NCBI RefSeq assembly: GCF_031085375.1
Contig: NZ_JAVCWF010000001.1
Span: 248,001 to 312,000 of the forward strand
Length of the DNA stretch: 64,000 nt
Direction of reading: 5' to 3'
From: Lactiplantibacillus brownii
Lineage (GTDB): Bacteria > Bacillota > Bacilli > Lactobacillales > Lactobacillaceae
Below the pieces are notes generated by a model. The model had not been told where the DNA came from. It worked only from the letters and a program-made list of their open reading frames with translations, and did not search any database. The first letter of the stretch is position 1; each line of letters starts with the position of its first letter. The position numbers were made by a program, and so were the translations under genes. Below, in pieces: positions 17,700-26,876 of this stretch.

Positions 17700-18482
17700 T
17701 TGAGTAATTATTTTAAATTTTTAGCGCACCAATTGAAAGGTTGGCCACAACAAAACTACTATTTATTCTACTTTAGCTTGGGTTGCCAAGTGATGACCTT
17801 GGTGAGTGCCCCAATCACAGCGTTATCTATTCTAACATTTATTGGGACCACTTTGGGCGTTTTATGTGTCTTGGCTATCAATGCGGCTAAATCAGTAAAT
17901 GGCCTATTAGGAGTCATTTCCGCGGCTTGCTTTATCGTCGTTGGGTTCTCTGCAAAGAACTATTTGAGTATTGGTGAACAATTAGCTTATGTCGTTACTT
18001 TGGATATTCCAGTATTACTTAGTGCTAGCTGGAACGTCAACATGGTTTCAAAAATCCGAAAGTTTACGGGTAAAACTTGGATTGTTGCCATCGTATCAAC
18101 GTTAGTCGTCTATGGCATTTCTGGTTACTTAATTGGTGCCTTAACGGATGATCCACGGCCATGGGTCGATGCTATTAGCTTTGCCATCTGCTTAACAGCC
18201 GGTGTCATTTGCTTCTTACGCTACAACAACCAATATTTCTGGTGGATCGCTTCTGGTCTGGCTCAAATGGTTCTTTGGTTTATCTCATTCCGTCAAGGCT
18301 CAGCCACTTTAGCGATGTTCATCAACAGTTCAGTTTACTTGATGAATGACATCTTGGCCTTCACGGTTTCACCTTGGTACAACAAGCATGAACGGGCTCG
18401 GTTGATTGCTGAAGAAAAAGCCAGTGCGCAAGCTGAAAAATCAACTGAACAAAATGTGTTTGGTTTGGATCATCAAGCTTAA
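17700..18482 (+). CDS. pnuC: Pnu-family nucleoside transporter, probably PnuN-like
   Basis: This 260-residue membrane protein of the PnuC family facilitates uptake of nicotinamide riboside or related compounds. It contains the family features WPQQNYYLFYFSLGCQ, a WxxxN-like segment SASWNVNMVSKIRKFTGKTW, and YFWWIASGLAQMVLW. The TTG at 17700 is chosen as start because AGAGG lies 9 bases upstream and the resulting length is typical; the longer frame includes the NrdR boxes. NrdR control points to the PnuN subgroup, predicted to import deoxynucleosides, rather than a vitamin B3 transporter. The intracellular kinase is not encoded here. Confidence 0.8.
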   Translation: MSNYFKFLAHQLKGWPQQNYYLFYFSLGCQVMTLVSAPITALSILTFIGTTLGVLCVLAINAAKSVNGLLGVISAACFIVVGFSAKNYLSIGEQLAYVVTLDIPVLLSASWNVNMVSKIRKFTGKTWIVAIVSTLVVYGISGYLIGALTDDPRPWVDAISFAICLTAGVICFLRYNNQYFWWIASGLAQMVLWFISFRQGSATLAMFINSSVYLMNDILAFTVSPWYNKHERARLIAEEKASAQAEKSTEQNVFGLDHQA

Positions 18483-18519
18483 AAGTTCCTGCATGACCAT
18501 ATTTTTAAAAAAGTAAACT

Positions 18520-18571
18520 AGCGACCGTTAATTCCTTGATGAAGGCTATCAAGTGATTAAGGTCGCTTTTC
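18520..18571 (+). terminator. Terminator of the Pnu transporter gene
   Basis: A long imperfect stem (AGCGACC...TTGAT with ATCAAG...GGTCGCT, 18520-18567) is followed by TTTT. Confidence 0.8.
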
Positions 18572-18699
18572 TGTCGTTGTTTTGAAAATGATCCTCATTG
18601 GTTTCAAAATAGCGTGACGAAATAGGTCGCGTTTGCAGAAAATTTGTTTTATACTAATACCGATGAGTGGGTTAACTAATTTTGAGGGGGATTTAGAGA

Positions 18700-21600
18700 A
18701 TGTTGAATGCGGACGATCAAAAGCACCATTTTAAAATGTACAAACGTGGTAAAGTCTGGGTGACAATTGGTATTGTCGCCTTGACTTGGCAAATTGGGGG
18801 CATGACCAGTCAAGCTGCGACGACTAGGGTCACAGTTCCTACGGTGACACCCAAAACGACTGATGATGCCGTACCGGTCAAAGCAAAGACAACGACCTTG
18901 CGAACCAAGACGGTTAAGCCGAAAACTGATGACCAGAAGACAACCCAAACAGGGCATTCAAAGACAACCGCGGATGCACAAGTAAAATCTGATCATTCTC
19001 AAGTTAAAGTTGAAGCACCCAAGACTGAAAATCAGGCGGTTAAACCTATCTCTAAACCGACGTCGGCGACGAATCAGGCTCAATCGGAACCTTCGACACA
19101 ACCGTTCAAACCAACACACAATACCATACCAACTGACCAGTCCGTGACTCAACCAGTAGTGGTCGTTAAACCCGCTAAGGTTGGCTCGCAGCCACAGTTA
19201 GCCATTAACCAGTCAACTAAGAATTCGGTAGTTCAGCCAGTCGCTGCGCCGTTAGGATCGACTAATGATAACAACACTAATCCTACTAAACCGACACCAG
19301 CAAAAGATTATGCGGCGTATAATCAGACCACTAATCTTGATAAAGGGATTTTAGGAACGAGTGAATGGTGGATTGATGCGGGTGATGTGTTACACATTGG
19401 GGGCGGCCAGCTCGCAGACACACATGTTTGGGACGATTACGATCCGAATAAAGCTGAAACTGACCATAATCCCGCGAATGAGAAGAAGGCTTCGCGACGT
19501 ACAGGAATTAAGCCTCGTACCCAAGGAATCTCAATTTGGGGGAACGAAGCAACTAATATTAATCGAATTATTTTAGAGGACACGATCAAGACTAGCGCCG
19601 ATGCTTCGGGGCTATTCTACAATTTAACGTCATTGTCACAGATTGACCACTTATCTAGGCTGGATACGCGACAAGCCACTAATATGGCATTCATGTTTGC
19701 CATGGATTTCTCGTTAGCCCAACTGGATCTATCCCATTTTCAGACTGCTAATGTGACCAATATGAATGGTACTTTTACCGGCTTATCTAGTCTTGAAAGC
19801 TTGGACTTATCATCGCTAAATACTGGTCAGGTTATCGATATGACTGAAATGTTGGCCGAAAATGCTAGTTTGACCCAACTTGATCTATCCACCCTAGACA
19901 CACACAATGTGGTCAAAATGAGTGGCTTATTGATGGATGATAGCAGTCTTGAACGACTTAATTTAACCCATTTGGATACAAGCAACGTGACTTTGATGGA
20001 TGAAATGTTTCAAGGCTTAGATGCTATTCAGGACTTGGATGTCTCTGGGCTAAATACGGGTAAAGTAGTCGATATGACGGCCATGTTTGGGCGAGATGAT
20101 GATGCTTACCCGATGGACCCGGAAGATCCCGAAGAATCGGCACCAATTGAGAATCCAATGACACTTGACCTCTCTAACTTTGATATGCGTCATTTGGATT
20201 ATGCATTAGGCATGCTGGATTTACCCTTAATTGAGATCACGCTTGGAAAAAATTCAATTTTGACACTGGATGTGCCTTACTATAATGAGCAGCACGAACT
20301 TATTAAGCAACAGACAATGGCACTGAACACATTTGCGCCAAATACTGAGTATGAGGGTCAACAATATACGGGTCGCTGGGTCAATACGAAAACGCATCAA
20401 GTGTACACGACCGCCCAATTAATGGCGCTTTATACGCTCAAAGGTGAGCGCCCGGTAGCGACCTATCAGCAGCAAAAAAATTTAGACGTTAAAGATAGTG
20501 TGATTAAGTTAGGGACGCCGTGGCAAGTTGCGGATAACTTTGTCAGTGCGACCAACGCTGACGGTAGCGCTGTTAGCGTCAACGAGTCGTTGATCAAAAT
20601 TAAAAATCAGCCAAACACACAAGTGCTGGGGAAGACACTCGTGACATACGAGTTTACGAACTCAACCGGTTTCTTGGCCACGAGCCAAGCCCAAGTGATC
20701 GTGACTGGGATTCTTTTGACTGAAACCCACAAACAACTGACTGTTGGGACGACGTGGCAGCCATTGAGCAACGTTAAATTGGCAGTTAATTCTGCTGGAG
20801 ATGTGGTGACGACAACGGGGGTCACGGCCACAATCTTTGATGCTAATGGCCAGCCGGTCACGAATTTTCATGTTCCTGGTCAGTATCACGTGACTTACCA
20901 GTTGAAAGATGATCCGACGAGTTTGGTGACAATACCGGTAACAGTGGTTAATTTAGCAGCCATTGAGGCCAAAAATAGTGCTATCAAATTGGGAACCGTT
21001 TGGCAGCCGAGTGATAACTTTAGTGCCGTTGATGAAAATGGTCACACGCTCGCGCCAACTGCGCCCGGTGTCCATTTAACCGGCAGGCCCAATACGAAGG
21101 TTCCTGGTAATTATCATGTGACTTATACCTATACCGACATGACTAACCATCAAGCGTCAAAAGAGGCAACGGTCACGGTTGCCGGTCTCCTGTTAAAGCA
21201 GGATCAAGCAAACTTGATCACGACAGCAAACTGGCAACCACAAGCCAATTTGAAATTGGCCGTTAACGCTGACGGTAAATCGTTAACAGCGGGTGAAATG
21301 CAAATTACGGCGCAACCAGTGACCGGCCACACGACAACCACGTCATTGGCACAGTTGACTGGCCCTGGAACTTACGTTGTGACATATCAGTTTACAGATC
21401 AATTAGGCACGCATCAGGCCCAGACGCGAGTCACCGTTGTTAGCCACGCTATGATCAAGGCACATGATCAATTGGTGGCGGCTGGTGATTCTTGGCATCC
21501 CAAAGCTGGTTTTGTGACGGCGACGGATGAATATGGCCGACCATTGGCGTGGTCAGCGATAACCGTTACTGGAAGAGTCGATGTTGATCAAGCCGGGCAG

Positions 21601-22002
21601 TATCCGGTCACCTACTCCTATGTGGATGCGGCTGGCAACTTAACGCGTCAGACCACTACTGTGACAGTTTTGGCTGCAAGCGTTCCAACCCAACCGACTG
21701 ACAATCATCATCAAGGTGAGCAGTCAAAGCTACGCCCACAACCAGCAGCTGAAAAACCGACAATCGTGAAGCCTATAACTGTCAAGCCGGTGATTGTTAA
21801 GGCGACAACCGTCGCGGCAGCTAAGCCAGCTAAAATCAGTCACACCGACCAATCGGTGTTGAAACCACTCTATCAGCCGGCTTCACCGGTGACTTTACCC
21901 AAAACTGATGAGGCACCAACAACCGCGATTTCGATCATGGGGCTGGTTGGATTACTGATGAGTAGTTGGTTAGCGGGTGTCGCCTGGCTAAAAAGACACT
22001 AA
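18700..22002 (+). CDS. LPxTG-anchored surface protein with BspA-like LRR and Ig-like repeats
   Basis: This 1100-residue secreted adhesin-like protein starts with a KxYKxGKxW signal (KMYKRGKVWV, residues 13-22) and hydrophobic core ending near SQAATT. A Thr/Lys/Pro-rich stalk fills about 45-200. A WWIDAGDVLHIGGG segment follows, then five or so 23-25-residue DUF285/BspA-type leucine-rich repeats (TANVTNMNGTF, TGQVIDMTEML, TSNVTLMDEMF). About five Ig-like domains with IKLGTxWQ starts lie from about 590 to 1000. The C-terminus has LPKTDE, a hydrophobic span and KRH, so sortase should link it to the wall. LPKTDE differs from the LPQTxE form most common in this species. GAGGGGGA precedes the ATG. 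Confidence 0.9.
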   Translation: MLNADDQKHHFKMYKRGKVWVTIGIVALTWQIGGMTSQAATTRVTVPTVTPKTTDDAVPVKAKTTTLRTKTVKPKTDDQKTTQTGHSKTTADAQVKSDHSQVKVEAPKTENQAVKPISKPTSATNQAQSEPSTQPFKPTHNTIPTDQSVTQPVVVVKPAKVGSQPQLAINQSTKNSVVQPVAAPLGSTNDNNTNPTKPTPAKDYAAYNQTTNLDKGILGTSEWWIDAGDVLHIGGGQLADTHVWDDYDPNKAETDHNPANEKKASRRTGIKPRTQGISIWGNEATNINRIILEDTIKTSADASGLFYNLTSLSQIDHLSRLDTRQATNMAFMFAMDFSLAQLDLSHFQTANVTNMNGTFTGLSSLESLDLSSLNTGQVIDMTEMLAENASLTQLDLSTLDTHNVVKMSGLLMDDSSLERLNLTHLDTSNVTLMDEMFQGLDAIQDLDVSGLNTGKVVDMTAMFGRDDDAYPMDPEDPEESAPIENPMTLDLSNFDMRHLDYALGMLDLPLIEITLGKNSILTLDVPYYNEQHELIKQQTMALNTFAPNTEYEGQQYTGRWVNTKTHQVYTTAQLMALYTLKGERPVATYQQQKNLDVKDSVIKLGTPWQVADNFVSATNADGSAVSVNESLIKIKNQPNTQVLGKTLVTYEFTNSTGFLATSQAQVIVTGILLTETHKQLTVGTTWQPLSNVKLAVNSAGDVVTTTGVTATIFDANGQPVTNFHVPGQYHVTYQLKDDPTSLVTIPVTVVNLAAIEAKNSAIKLGTVWQPSDNFSAVDENGHTLAPTAPGVHLTGRPNTKVPGNYHVTYTYTDMTNHQASKEATVTVAGLLLKQDQANLITTANWQPQANLKLAVNADGKSLTAGEMQITAQPVTGHTTTTSLAQLTGPGTYVVTYQFTDQLGTHQAQTRVTVVSHAMIKAHDQLVAAGDSWHPKAGFVTATDEYGRPLAWSAITVTGRVDVDQAGQYPVTYSYVDAAGNLTRQTTTVTVLAASVPTQPTDNHHQGEQSKLRPQPAAEKPTIVKPITVKPVIVKATTVAAAKPAKISHTDQSVLKPLYQPASPVTLPKTDEAPTTAISIMGLVGLLMSSWLAGVAWLKRH

Positions 22003-22040
22003 ATAGTCGCTTGAAAACGATTAAATGAGAGGTTAATAAC

Positions 22041-22094
22041 ATTAAATCCGCACCAGACTAGCTGAACAGTCGGCTAGCGCTGTGCGGATTTAAT
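22041..22094 (+). terminator. Terminator of the surface protein gene
   Basis: ATTAAATCCGCAC (22041-22053) pairs with GTGCGGATTTAAT (22082-22094), with a smaller stem in the loop. No long T run follows. Confidence 0.65.
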
Positions 22095-22221
22095 GCTTTC
22101 AGGGATCTAATACAGCGTAGTGTTCACATTTTAAAGCAATCCTGTGGACCAGCCCAACCGGAGACCTAAAAATAGGATGACTACGGGACCGCAATCTCAA
22201 TAATTTCATAAGCTTGTCTAG

Positions 22222-22321
22222 ACTTGTTAGACAAGTGAAAACAAAAATGAAAGCTTGGTAAAACACTATTTACGTCATTTCAAATGTAAGCGTTGACAAC
22301 TTGTCTAAACAAGTTTAAGAT
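22222..22321 (+). promoter_or_regulatory. Trehalose operon promoter with TreR operators and cre site
   Basis: The promoter is TTGACA (22293-22298), 17 bp, TAAGAT (22316-22321). The palindrome ACTTGTCTAAACAAGT (22299-22314) fills its spacer, and a related ACTTGTTAGACAAGT lies at 22222-22236; both fit a dimeric TreR repressor. The stretch 22284-22299 (ATGTAAGCGTTGACAA) matches the cre consensus with one mismatch and overlaps the -35 box. Loop repression between the two operators, about 77 bp apart, is possible. Confidence 0.7.
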
Positions 22322-22365
22322 GAACCTTGTAAGCGATTGCTTAAACAGTTAGGAGGAACGTTTAG

Positions 22366-23088
22366 ATGGTGAACAAAGCTGCATTAATCTATGATGATTT
22401 AATGCAAAAAATTGATCGTGATGTCTATAAGCCAGGCACGTATCTACCAAGCGAGCACCAGTTGTGTCAGTTGTATGGCATTTCGCGCGAAACTGGACGC
22501 AAAGCGTTGGCCGAATTAGCCGAGAATGGCTATATTCAAAAAATTCGTGGCAAAGGCTCAATCGTGATTGAACACCGTCAGTACGAATTTCCGGTTTCGG
22601 GCATCGTGAGTTACAAAGAATTGGCCGAAAAGATGAATGTGACAACTGAAAACGTGGTCTATGGTTTTGAAGAACATGTCAGTTTGCCTGTTCAGATGTT
22701 TACCTCGTTGGGGGTGGAAATGACGACAGCGCCAGTAACCGCCGTGAAACGTGTTCGGGTCATTGATGGCGAACCAGACATTATTGATAAAGATTATATT
22801 TTAACGTCAATTGTCCCGAAATTACCAAAAGCGGCGGCGGAAGATTCTTTATATGCCTATTTTGAAGATGTCTTGGGTTTGGAGATTGCTTACGCCACGA
22901 AAGAGATCACGATGGAGCCAGCGAACGATGAAGATCGCGAACAGTTACAACTTGATCCAGGGGCCTACGTTGCAGTGGTTCGGAGTGTGACTAGCTTAGC
23001 GGATGCGACACCGTTTCAGTTCACAGAATCGCGGCATCGAGCAGACAAATTCCGATTTCGGGATTTTGCCCGCCGAACGAAAAAGTAA
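22366..23088 (+). CDS. treR: GntR family trehalose operon repressor
   Basis: This 240-residue regulator has an N-terminal GntR winged helix (KPGTYLPSEHQLCQLYGISRETGRKALAELAENGYIQKIRGKGS) and a UTRA effector domain (about residues 75-235) that binds trehalose 6-phosphate in this subgroup. AGGAGG precedes the ATG. It is the first gene of treR-treA-PTS and so likely represses its own operon through the palindromes upstream. Confidence 0.88.
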   Translation: MVNKAALIYDDLMQKIDRDVYKPGTYLPSEHQLCQLYGISRETGRKALAELAENGYIQKIRGKGSIVIEHRQYEFPVSGIVSYKELAEKMNVTTENVVYGFEEHVSLPVQMFTSLGVEMTTAPVTAVKRVRVIDGEPDIIDKDYILTSIVPKLPKAAAEDSLYAYFEDVLGLEIAYATKEITMEPANDEDREQLQLDPGAYVAVVRSVTSLADATPFQFTESRHRADKFRFRDFARRTKK

Positions 23089-23109
23089 CTAGCAGAGAGG
23101 GAAAGCAGC

Positions 23110-24759
23110 ATGAAATTATCGCAACAAGTGATTTATCAGATTTATCCTAAATCTTTTTACGATAGTGATGGTGATGGCATTGGTGATTTACGCGGGATTA
23201 TTGAGAAGATTCCGTATTTACAAAAGTTAAATGTCGATATGATTTGGTTTAATCCGTTCTTCGTTTCGCCACAGAATGATAACGGTTACGATATTGCCGA
23301 TTATTATCGGATTGATCCAACTTTTGGCACGATGAGTGATTTTGAAGAATTGGTGGCCAAGCTAAAAGCCATTGGTATTGGCGTGATGCTAGATATGGTG
23401 TTTAATCACACTTCGACCGAGCATGTCTGGTTTCAAAAAGCCCTAGCTGGTGATCGTAAATATCAGAAATTCTATTATTTGCGACATGCTAAACCAGACG
23501 GCAGTTTGCCGACCAATTGGGAATCTAAATTTGGCGGCCCAGCGTGGAGCCCATTTGGCGAGTCTGATTTATATTATCTTCATTTATATGATCCGACTCA
23601 AGCTGATCTGGATTGGCATAATCCAGCAGTACGCGCAGCTTGTGCCGAGGTCGTCAACTACTGGCGTCAAAAGGGTGTGAAAGGCTTTCGTTTTGATGTG
23701 ATCAACGTCACTGGGAAAGCGGCTCAGTTGGTCGATGCGCCTAAGGGTGTGGCTAGCAAGACCTTGTATACTGACACGCCAATTGTTCAGGATTATTTAA
23801 AAGAGCTCAATGCGGCTAGCTTTGGTCAAGATCCTGATAGTGTGACGGTTGGTGAAATGTCATCGACCACGATTAAGAATAGTATCGGCTACACTAATCC
23901 GGATAATCATGAATTGTCGATGGTGTTTAACTTTCATCATTTGAAGACGGATTATGTGGATGGTCGTAAATGGTCGCGGATGTCGTTTGATTTTCCACGT
24001 CTCAAGCACTTACTCGATGGTTGGGCAACTGGCATGAATGCTGGCAACGGTTGGCAGGCGTTGTTTTGGAATAATCACGATCAACCACGAGCATTGAATC
24101 GTTTCGGTGATCCTGGTCGGTATCGGGTCAAGTCCGCAGAAATGCTAGCCACCGTCATTCATTTGATGCGAGGCACGCCTTTCATCTACATGGGTGAAGA
24201 GATTGGGATGACTGATCCGGACTATGATTCTATGGCAGATTACGTGGATATTGAAGCATTAAACGCTTATCGTGCGTTAGTACGGAGCGGTTACAGCCAT
24301 GCGGATGCCTTTACAATTGTGAAAACGAAGGCACGTGATAATTCGCGGACACCGATGCAATGGGATGCTAGCCCTAAGGCCGGTTTTACCACTGGCCGAC
24401 CATGGTTACGACCAACGAATCAAGCTAAGATCAATGTGGTCCAGGAGTTGGCTCACGGGGAAATATTCAAGTATTATCAGCAATTAATTAAGTTGCGCAA
24501 AACGCTGCCTATCGTGGCAGATGGTGACTATCGTACTTGGCGTTTAGATGACGATCAGGTCTTTGGTTATTGGCGGCAACTTGGTTCACAGCAATTATTA
24601 GTTTTAAACAATTTTTACGCGACCACCACTACGGTTGATCTACCAGCCGAAATGGTGACTGCCAAAGTCTTATTATCAAATTATGATGCTGTCAAAGTCC
24701 AACCGAAGATGGTGTTACAACCTTATCAATCGGTCGCTTTGTTAGTCAATAAGAATTAG
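23110..24759 (+). CDS. treA: Trehalose-6-phosphate hydrolase (GH13)
   Basis: This 549-residue cytosolic enzyme splits trehalose 6-phosphate into glucose and glucose 6-phosphate. GH13 motifs are complete: DMVFNHTS, the nucleophile Asp in GFRFDVINVT, the acid/base Glu in VGEMSS, and NNHDQPR. The context TreR regulator upstream and a trehalose-type PTS downstream (13 bp gap) separates it from oligo-1,6-glucosidases. AGAGAGGG lies before the ATG. Confidence 0.92.
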   Translation: MKLSQQVIYQIYPKSFYDSDGDGIGDLRGIIEKIPYLQKLNVDMIWFNPFFVSPQNDNGYDIADYYRIDPTFGTMSDFEELVAKLKAIGIGVMLDMVFNHTSTEHVWFQKALAGDRKYQKFYYLRHAKPDGSLPTNWESKFGGPAWSPFGESDLYYLHLYDPTQADLDWHNPAVRAACAEVVNYWRQKGVKGFRFDVINVTGKAAQLVDAPKGVASKTLYTDTPIVQDYLKELNAASFGQDPDSVTVGEMSSTTIKNSIGYTNPDNHELSMVFNFHHLKTDYVDGRKWSRMSFDFPRLKHLLDGWATGMNAGNGWQALFWNNHDQPRALNRFGDPGRYRVKSAEMLATVIHLMRGTPFIYMGEEIGMTDPDYDSMADYVDIEALNAYRALVRSGYSHADAFTIVKTKARDNSRTPMQWDASPKAGFTTGRPWLRPTNQAKINVVQELAHGEIFKYYQQLIKLRKTLPIVADGDYRTWRLDDDQVFGYWRQLGSQQLLVLNNFYATTTTVDLPAEMVTAKVLLSNYDAVKVQPKMVLQPYQSVALLVNKN

Positions 24760-24772
24760 GGGAGGATATATT

Positions 24773-26770
24773 ATGGCAAAAATGCAAGCGGTCACAATCG
24801 CAACACCGGTCAATGGTGAAGTGATTCCACTCAAAGCAGTTAAAGATCCGGTCTTTTCGGCCGGTATGATGGGGCTTGGCTTTGGGGTACAACCAAGCGA
24901 TGGCAAAATCGTTGCGCCAGTTAGTGGTAAAGTGACGATGGTTGCGGAAACGAAGCATGCGCTTGGTTTTGCAACACCAGATAACAATTTGGAAGTTTTG
25001 GTTCATTTAGGCATTGATACGGTTGAATTGAAAGGGAAACCTTTTGACTTAAAAGTCGGTGTGGGTGATGAAGTCCAGACAGGCGATGTGATTGCGACGA
25101 TGGACTTAGCAGCGATTAAAGCGGCTAACAAACAACAAACCGTCATCTTAGCAGTAACTAATTCCAGCGATAAATTGGAATCCTTGGATGTTCATGATGG
25201 CACTGCGACTGCCGGAACTGAAGTGGCGACTGGCCGGTTGAATGCCAACACATTCAATGCAAAACGCAAAGGTAAGTTGCCTAAGGAAGGCAAATACGAT
25301 CAATTAGCGACGGATATTATAAAAAATGTCGGTGGCGTTGAAAATATTAGCAGTTTGATTCATTGTATTACGCGATTACGTTTTTATTTGAAAGATGAAA
25401 GCAAAGCTAATGACGATGTTGTGGCTAACCTAAAAGGGGTCATTGACGTTGCCAAGGCTGGCGGTCAATATCAAGTCATCATTGGGCCGGCTGTAACGGA
25501 TGTTTATGACGCGGTTATTAAGCAAATTGGTCCAGAACTTTCTAACGATGCAGAAACGGCCAAAGCTGTGGCTGAAACAACTGCGGCAGCTAATCGACCA
25601 ACGACGACTTGGGGCAAGATTAAATGGGCCCTCAGTAGCTTGATTGGGGTCATCACCGGATCAATGATTCCAGTGATTGGCTTGTTGGCTGCTTCCGGTA
25701 TCTTAAAAGGGGTCTTAGCGTTATTGACCACTTTCAAGTTGGTCAGCACGACTGATACGACTTATGTCATTATTAATGCGATGGGGGACTCCGTCTTCTA
25801 CTTCCTACCAATCTTTGTTGGGTTTACTGCCGGCAAGAAACTGGGCGCCGATCCCGTGATCATGGGGATCATTGGTGGGGTCTTAACCTATCCGGCATTG
25901 GTTACAATGGCTAGTGGTAAAGCGATTGGGTCAGTTTTAGGCATGAGCATTAACGCGACCTTCTTTGGGTTACCCGTGCACATGGCTTCATACACCTACT
26001 CAATTTTCCCAATGATCGCTGGGGCTTGGTTAGCCAGCAAGTTGGAACCATGGCTCAAACGAGTTATTCCAACCGTCTTGCGGATGATTTTTGTGCCATT
26101 ATTTGAAGTTATTATTGTTTCTGGTGTGATTATCTTATTCCTCGGTCCAATCATTACGATGATCTCGACTGGTTTAGCTAATGCGATCGTTTGGATCTAC
26201 AACTTGAGTCCATCGATTTCTGGTTTGATTATTGGTGGGTTCTATCAAGTGCTAGTAATCTTCGGGTTGCACTGGGCGGTTGTGCCAATTGTCGCCAACG
26301 ATATTGCTTCAACGGGTCACAGTTATTTAAATGCCATTATTTCTGCAACGATGGTCGCTCAAGGTGGTGCCGTTATGGCAATCGCTTTGAAGTCAAAATT
26401 AGCTAATATCAAAGAATTAGCTTGGCCAGCAACAATTTCAGCGTTCTCTGGTGTGACTGAACCTGCCATGTACGGGATTAACTTGAAGTATGGTCGTGCC
26501 TTTGTGACGGCCAGCATCGGGGCTGCCGTGGGTGGTTTCCTAACTGGTTTGATGCGCGTCAACATGTGGGGCTTTACCGGTTCCTTGATTGGATTCACAT
26601 CCTTCGTTAATCCTAAGGGGATGGACTTCAGTTTCTGGGGCTTCTGGATTGCGTCAATCGTCACGGTCATTGTTTCCTTCACCTTAACTTGGATGTTCGG
26701 ATTCAAAGATGAAGATGTCAATGCCGTTAAGACAGCACCTAAGAAACGTCATTTGGGTGAAACGGCTTAG
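24773..26770 (+). CDS. Trehalose-type PTS enzyme IIABC
   Basis: This 665-residue permease takes up and phosphorylates trehalose. Domain order is A-B-C: a Glc-type IIA at residues 1-150 with phosphohistidine His78 (LEVLVHLGIDT), IIB at about 174-255 with phosphocysteine Cys198 (SLIHCITRLRFYLKD), and a membrane IIC at about 280-640 (GSMIPVIGLLAASGILKG, ITEPAMYGIN-like VTEPAMYGINLKYG). IIA at the N-terminus is not the usual B-C-A order of this family, but fits the pts-ABC type of L. plantarum. GGGGAGG precedes the ATG. The substrate is inferred from the operon. Confidence 0.9.
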   Translation: MAKMQAVTIATPVNGEVIPLKAVKDPVFSAGMMGLGFGVQPSDGKIVAPVSGKVTMVAETKHALGFATPDNNLEVLVHLGIDTVELKGKPFDLKVGVGDEVQTGDVIATMDLAAIKAANKQQTVILAVTNSSDKLESLDVHDGTATAGTEVATGRLNANTFNAKRKGKLPKEGKYDQLATDIIKNVGGVENISSLIHCITRLRFYLKDESKANDDVVANLKGVIDVAKAGGQYQVIIGPAVTDVYDAVIKQIGPELSNDAETAKAVAETTAAANRPTTTWGKIKWALSSLIGVITGSMIPVIGLLAASGILKGVLALLTTFKLVSTTDTTYVIINAMGDSVFYFLPIFVGFTAGKKLGADPVIMGIIGGVLTYPALVTMASGKAIGSVLGMSINATFFGLPVHMASYTYSIFPMIAGAWLASKLEPWLKRVIPTVLRMIFVPLFEVIIVSGVIILFLGPIITMISTGLANAIVWIYNLSPSISGLIIGGFYQVLVIFGLHWAVVPIVANDIASTGHSYLNAIISATMVAQGGAVMAIALKSKLANIKELAWPATISAFSGVTEPAMYGINLKYGRAFVTASIGAAVGGFLTGLMRVNMWGFTGSLIGFTSFVNPKGMDFSFWGFWIASIVTVIVSFTLTWMFGFKDEDVNAVKTAPKKRHLGETA

Positions 26771-26784
26771 TGATTTGTTAAATA

Positions 26785-26840
26785 ATTAAAGCGGCAGTAA
26801 CGACTTGATTAAATTTCAAGTCGTTACTGCCGCTTTTAAT
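26785..26840. terminator. Strong bidirectional terminator
   Basis: A stem of about 24 bp (26785-26808 with 26816-26840) carries A and T tracts on both sides, between the trehalose operon and the convergent aspartase gene. Confidence 0.88.
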
Positions 26841-26876
26841 ATTGTTGTTTTTGACTGGTTACTTTAGTTGCAATAG

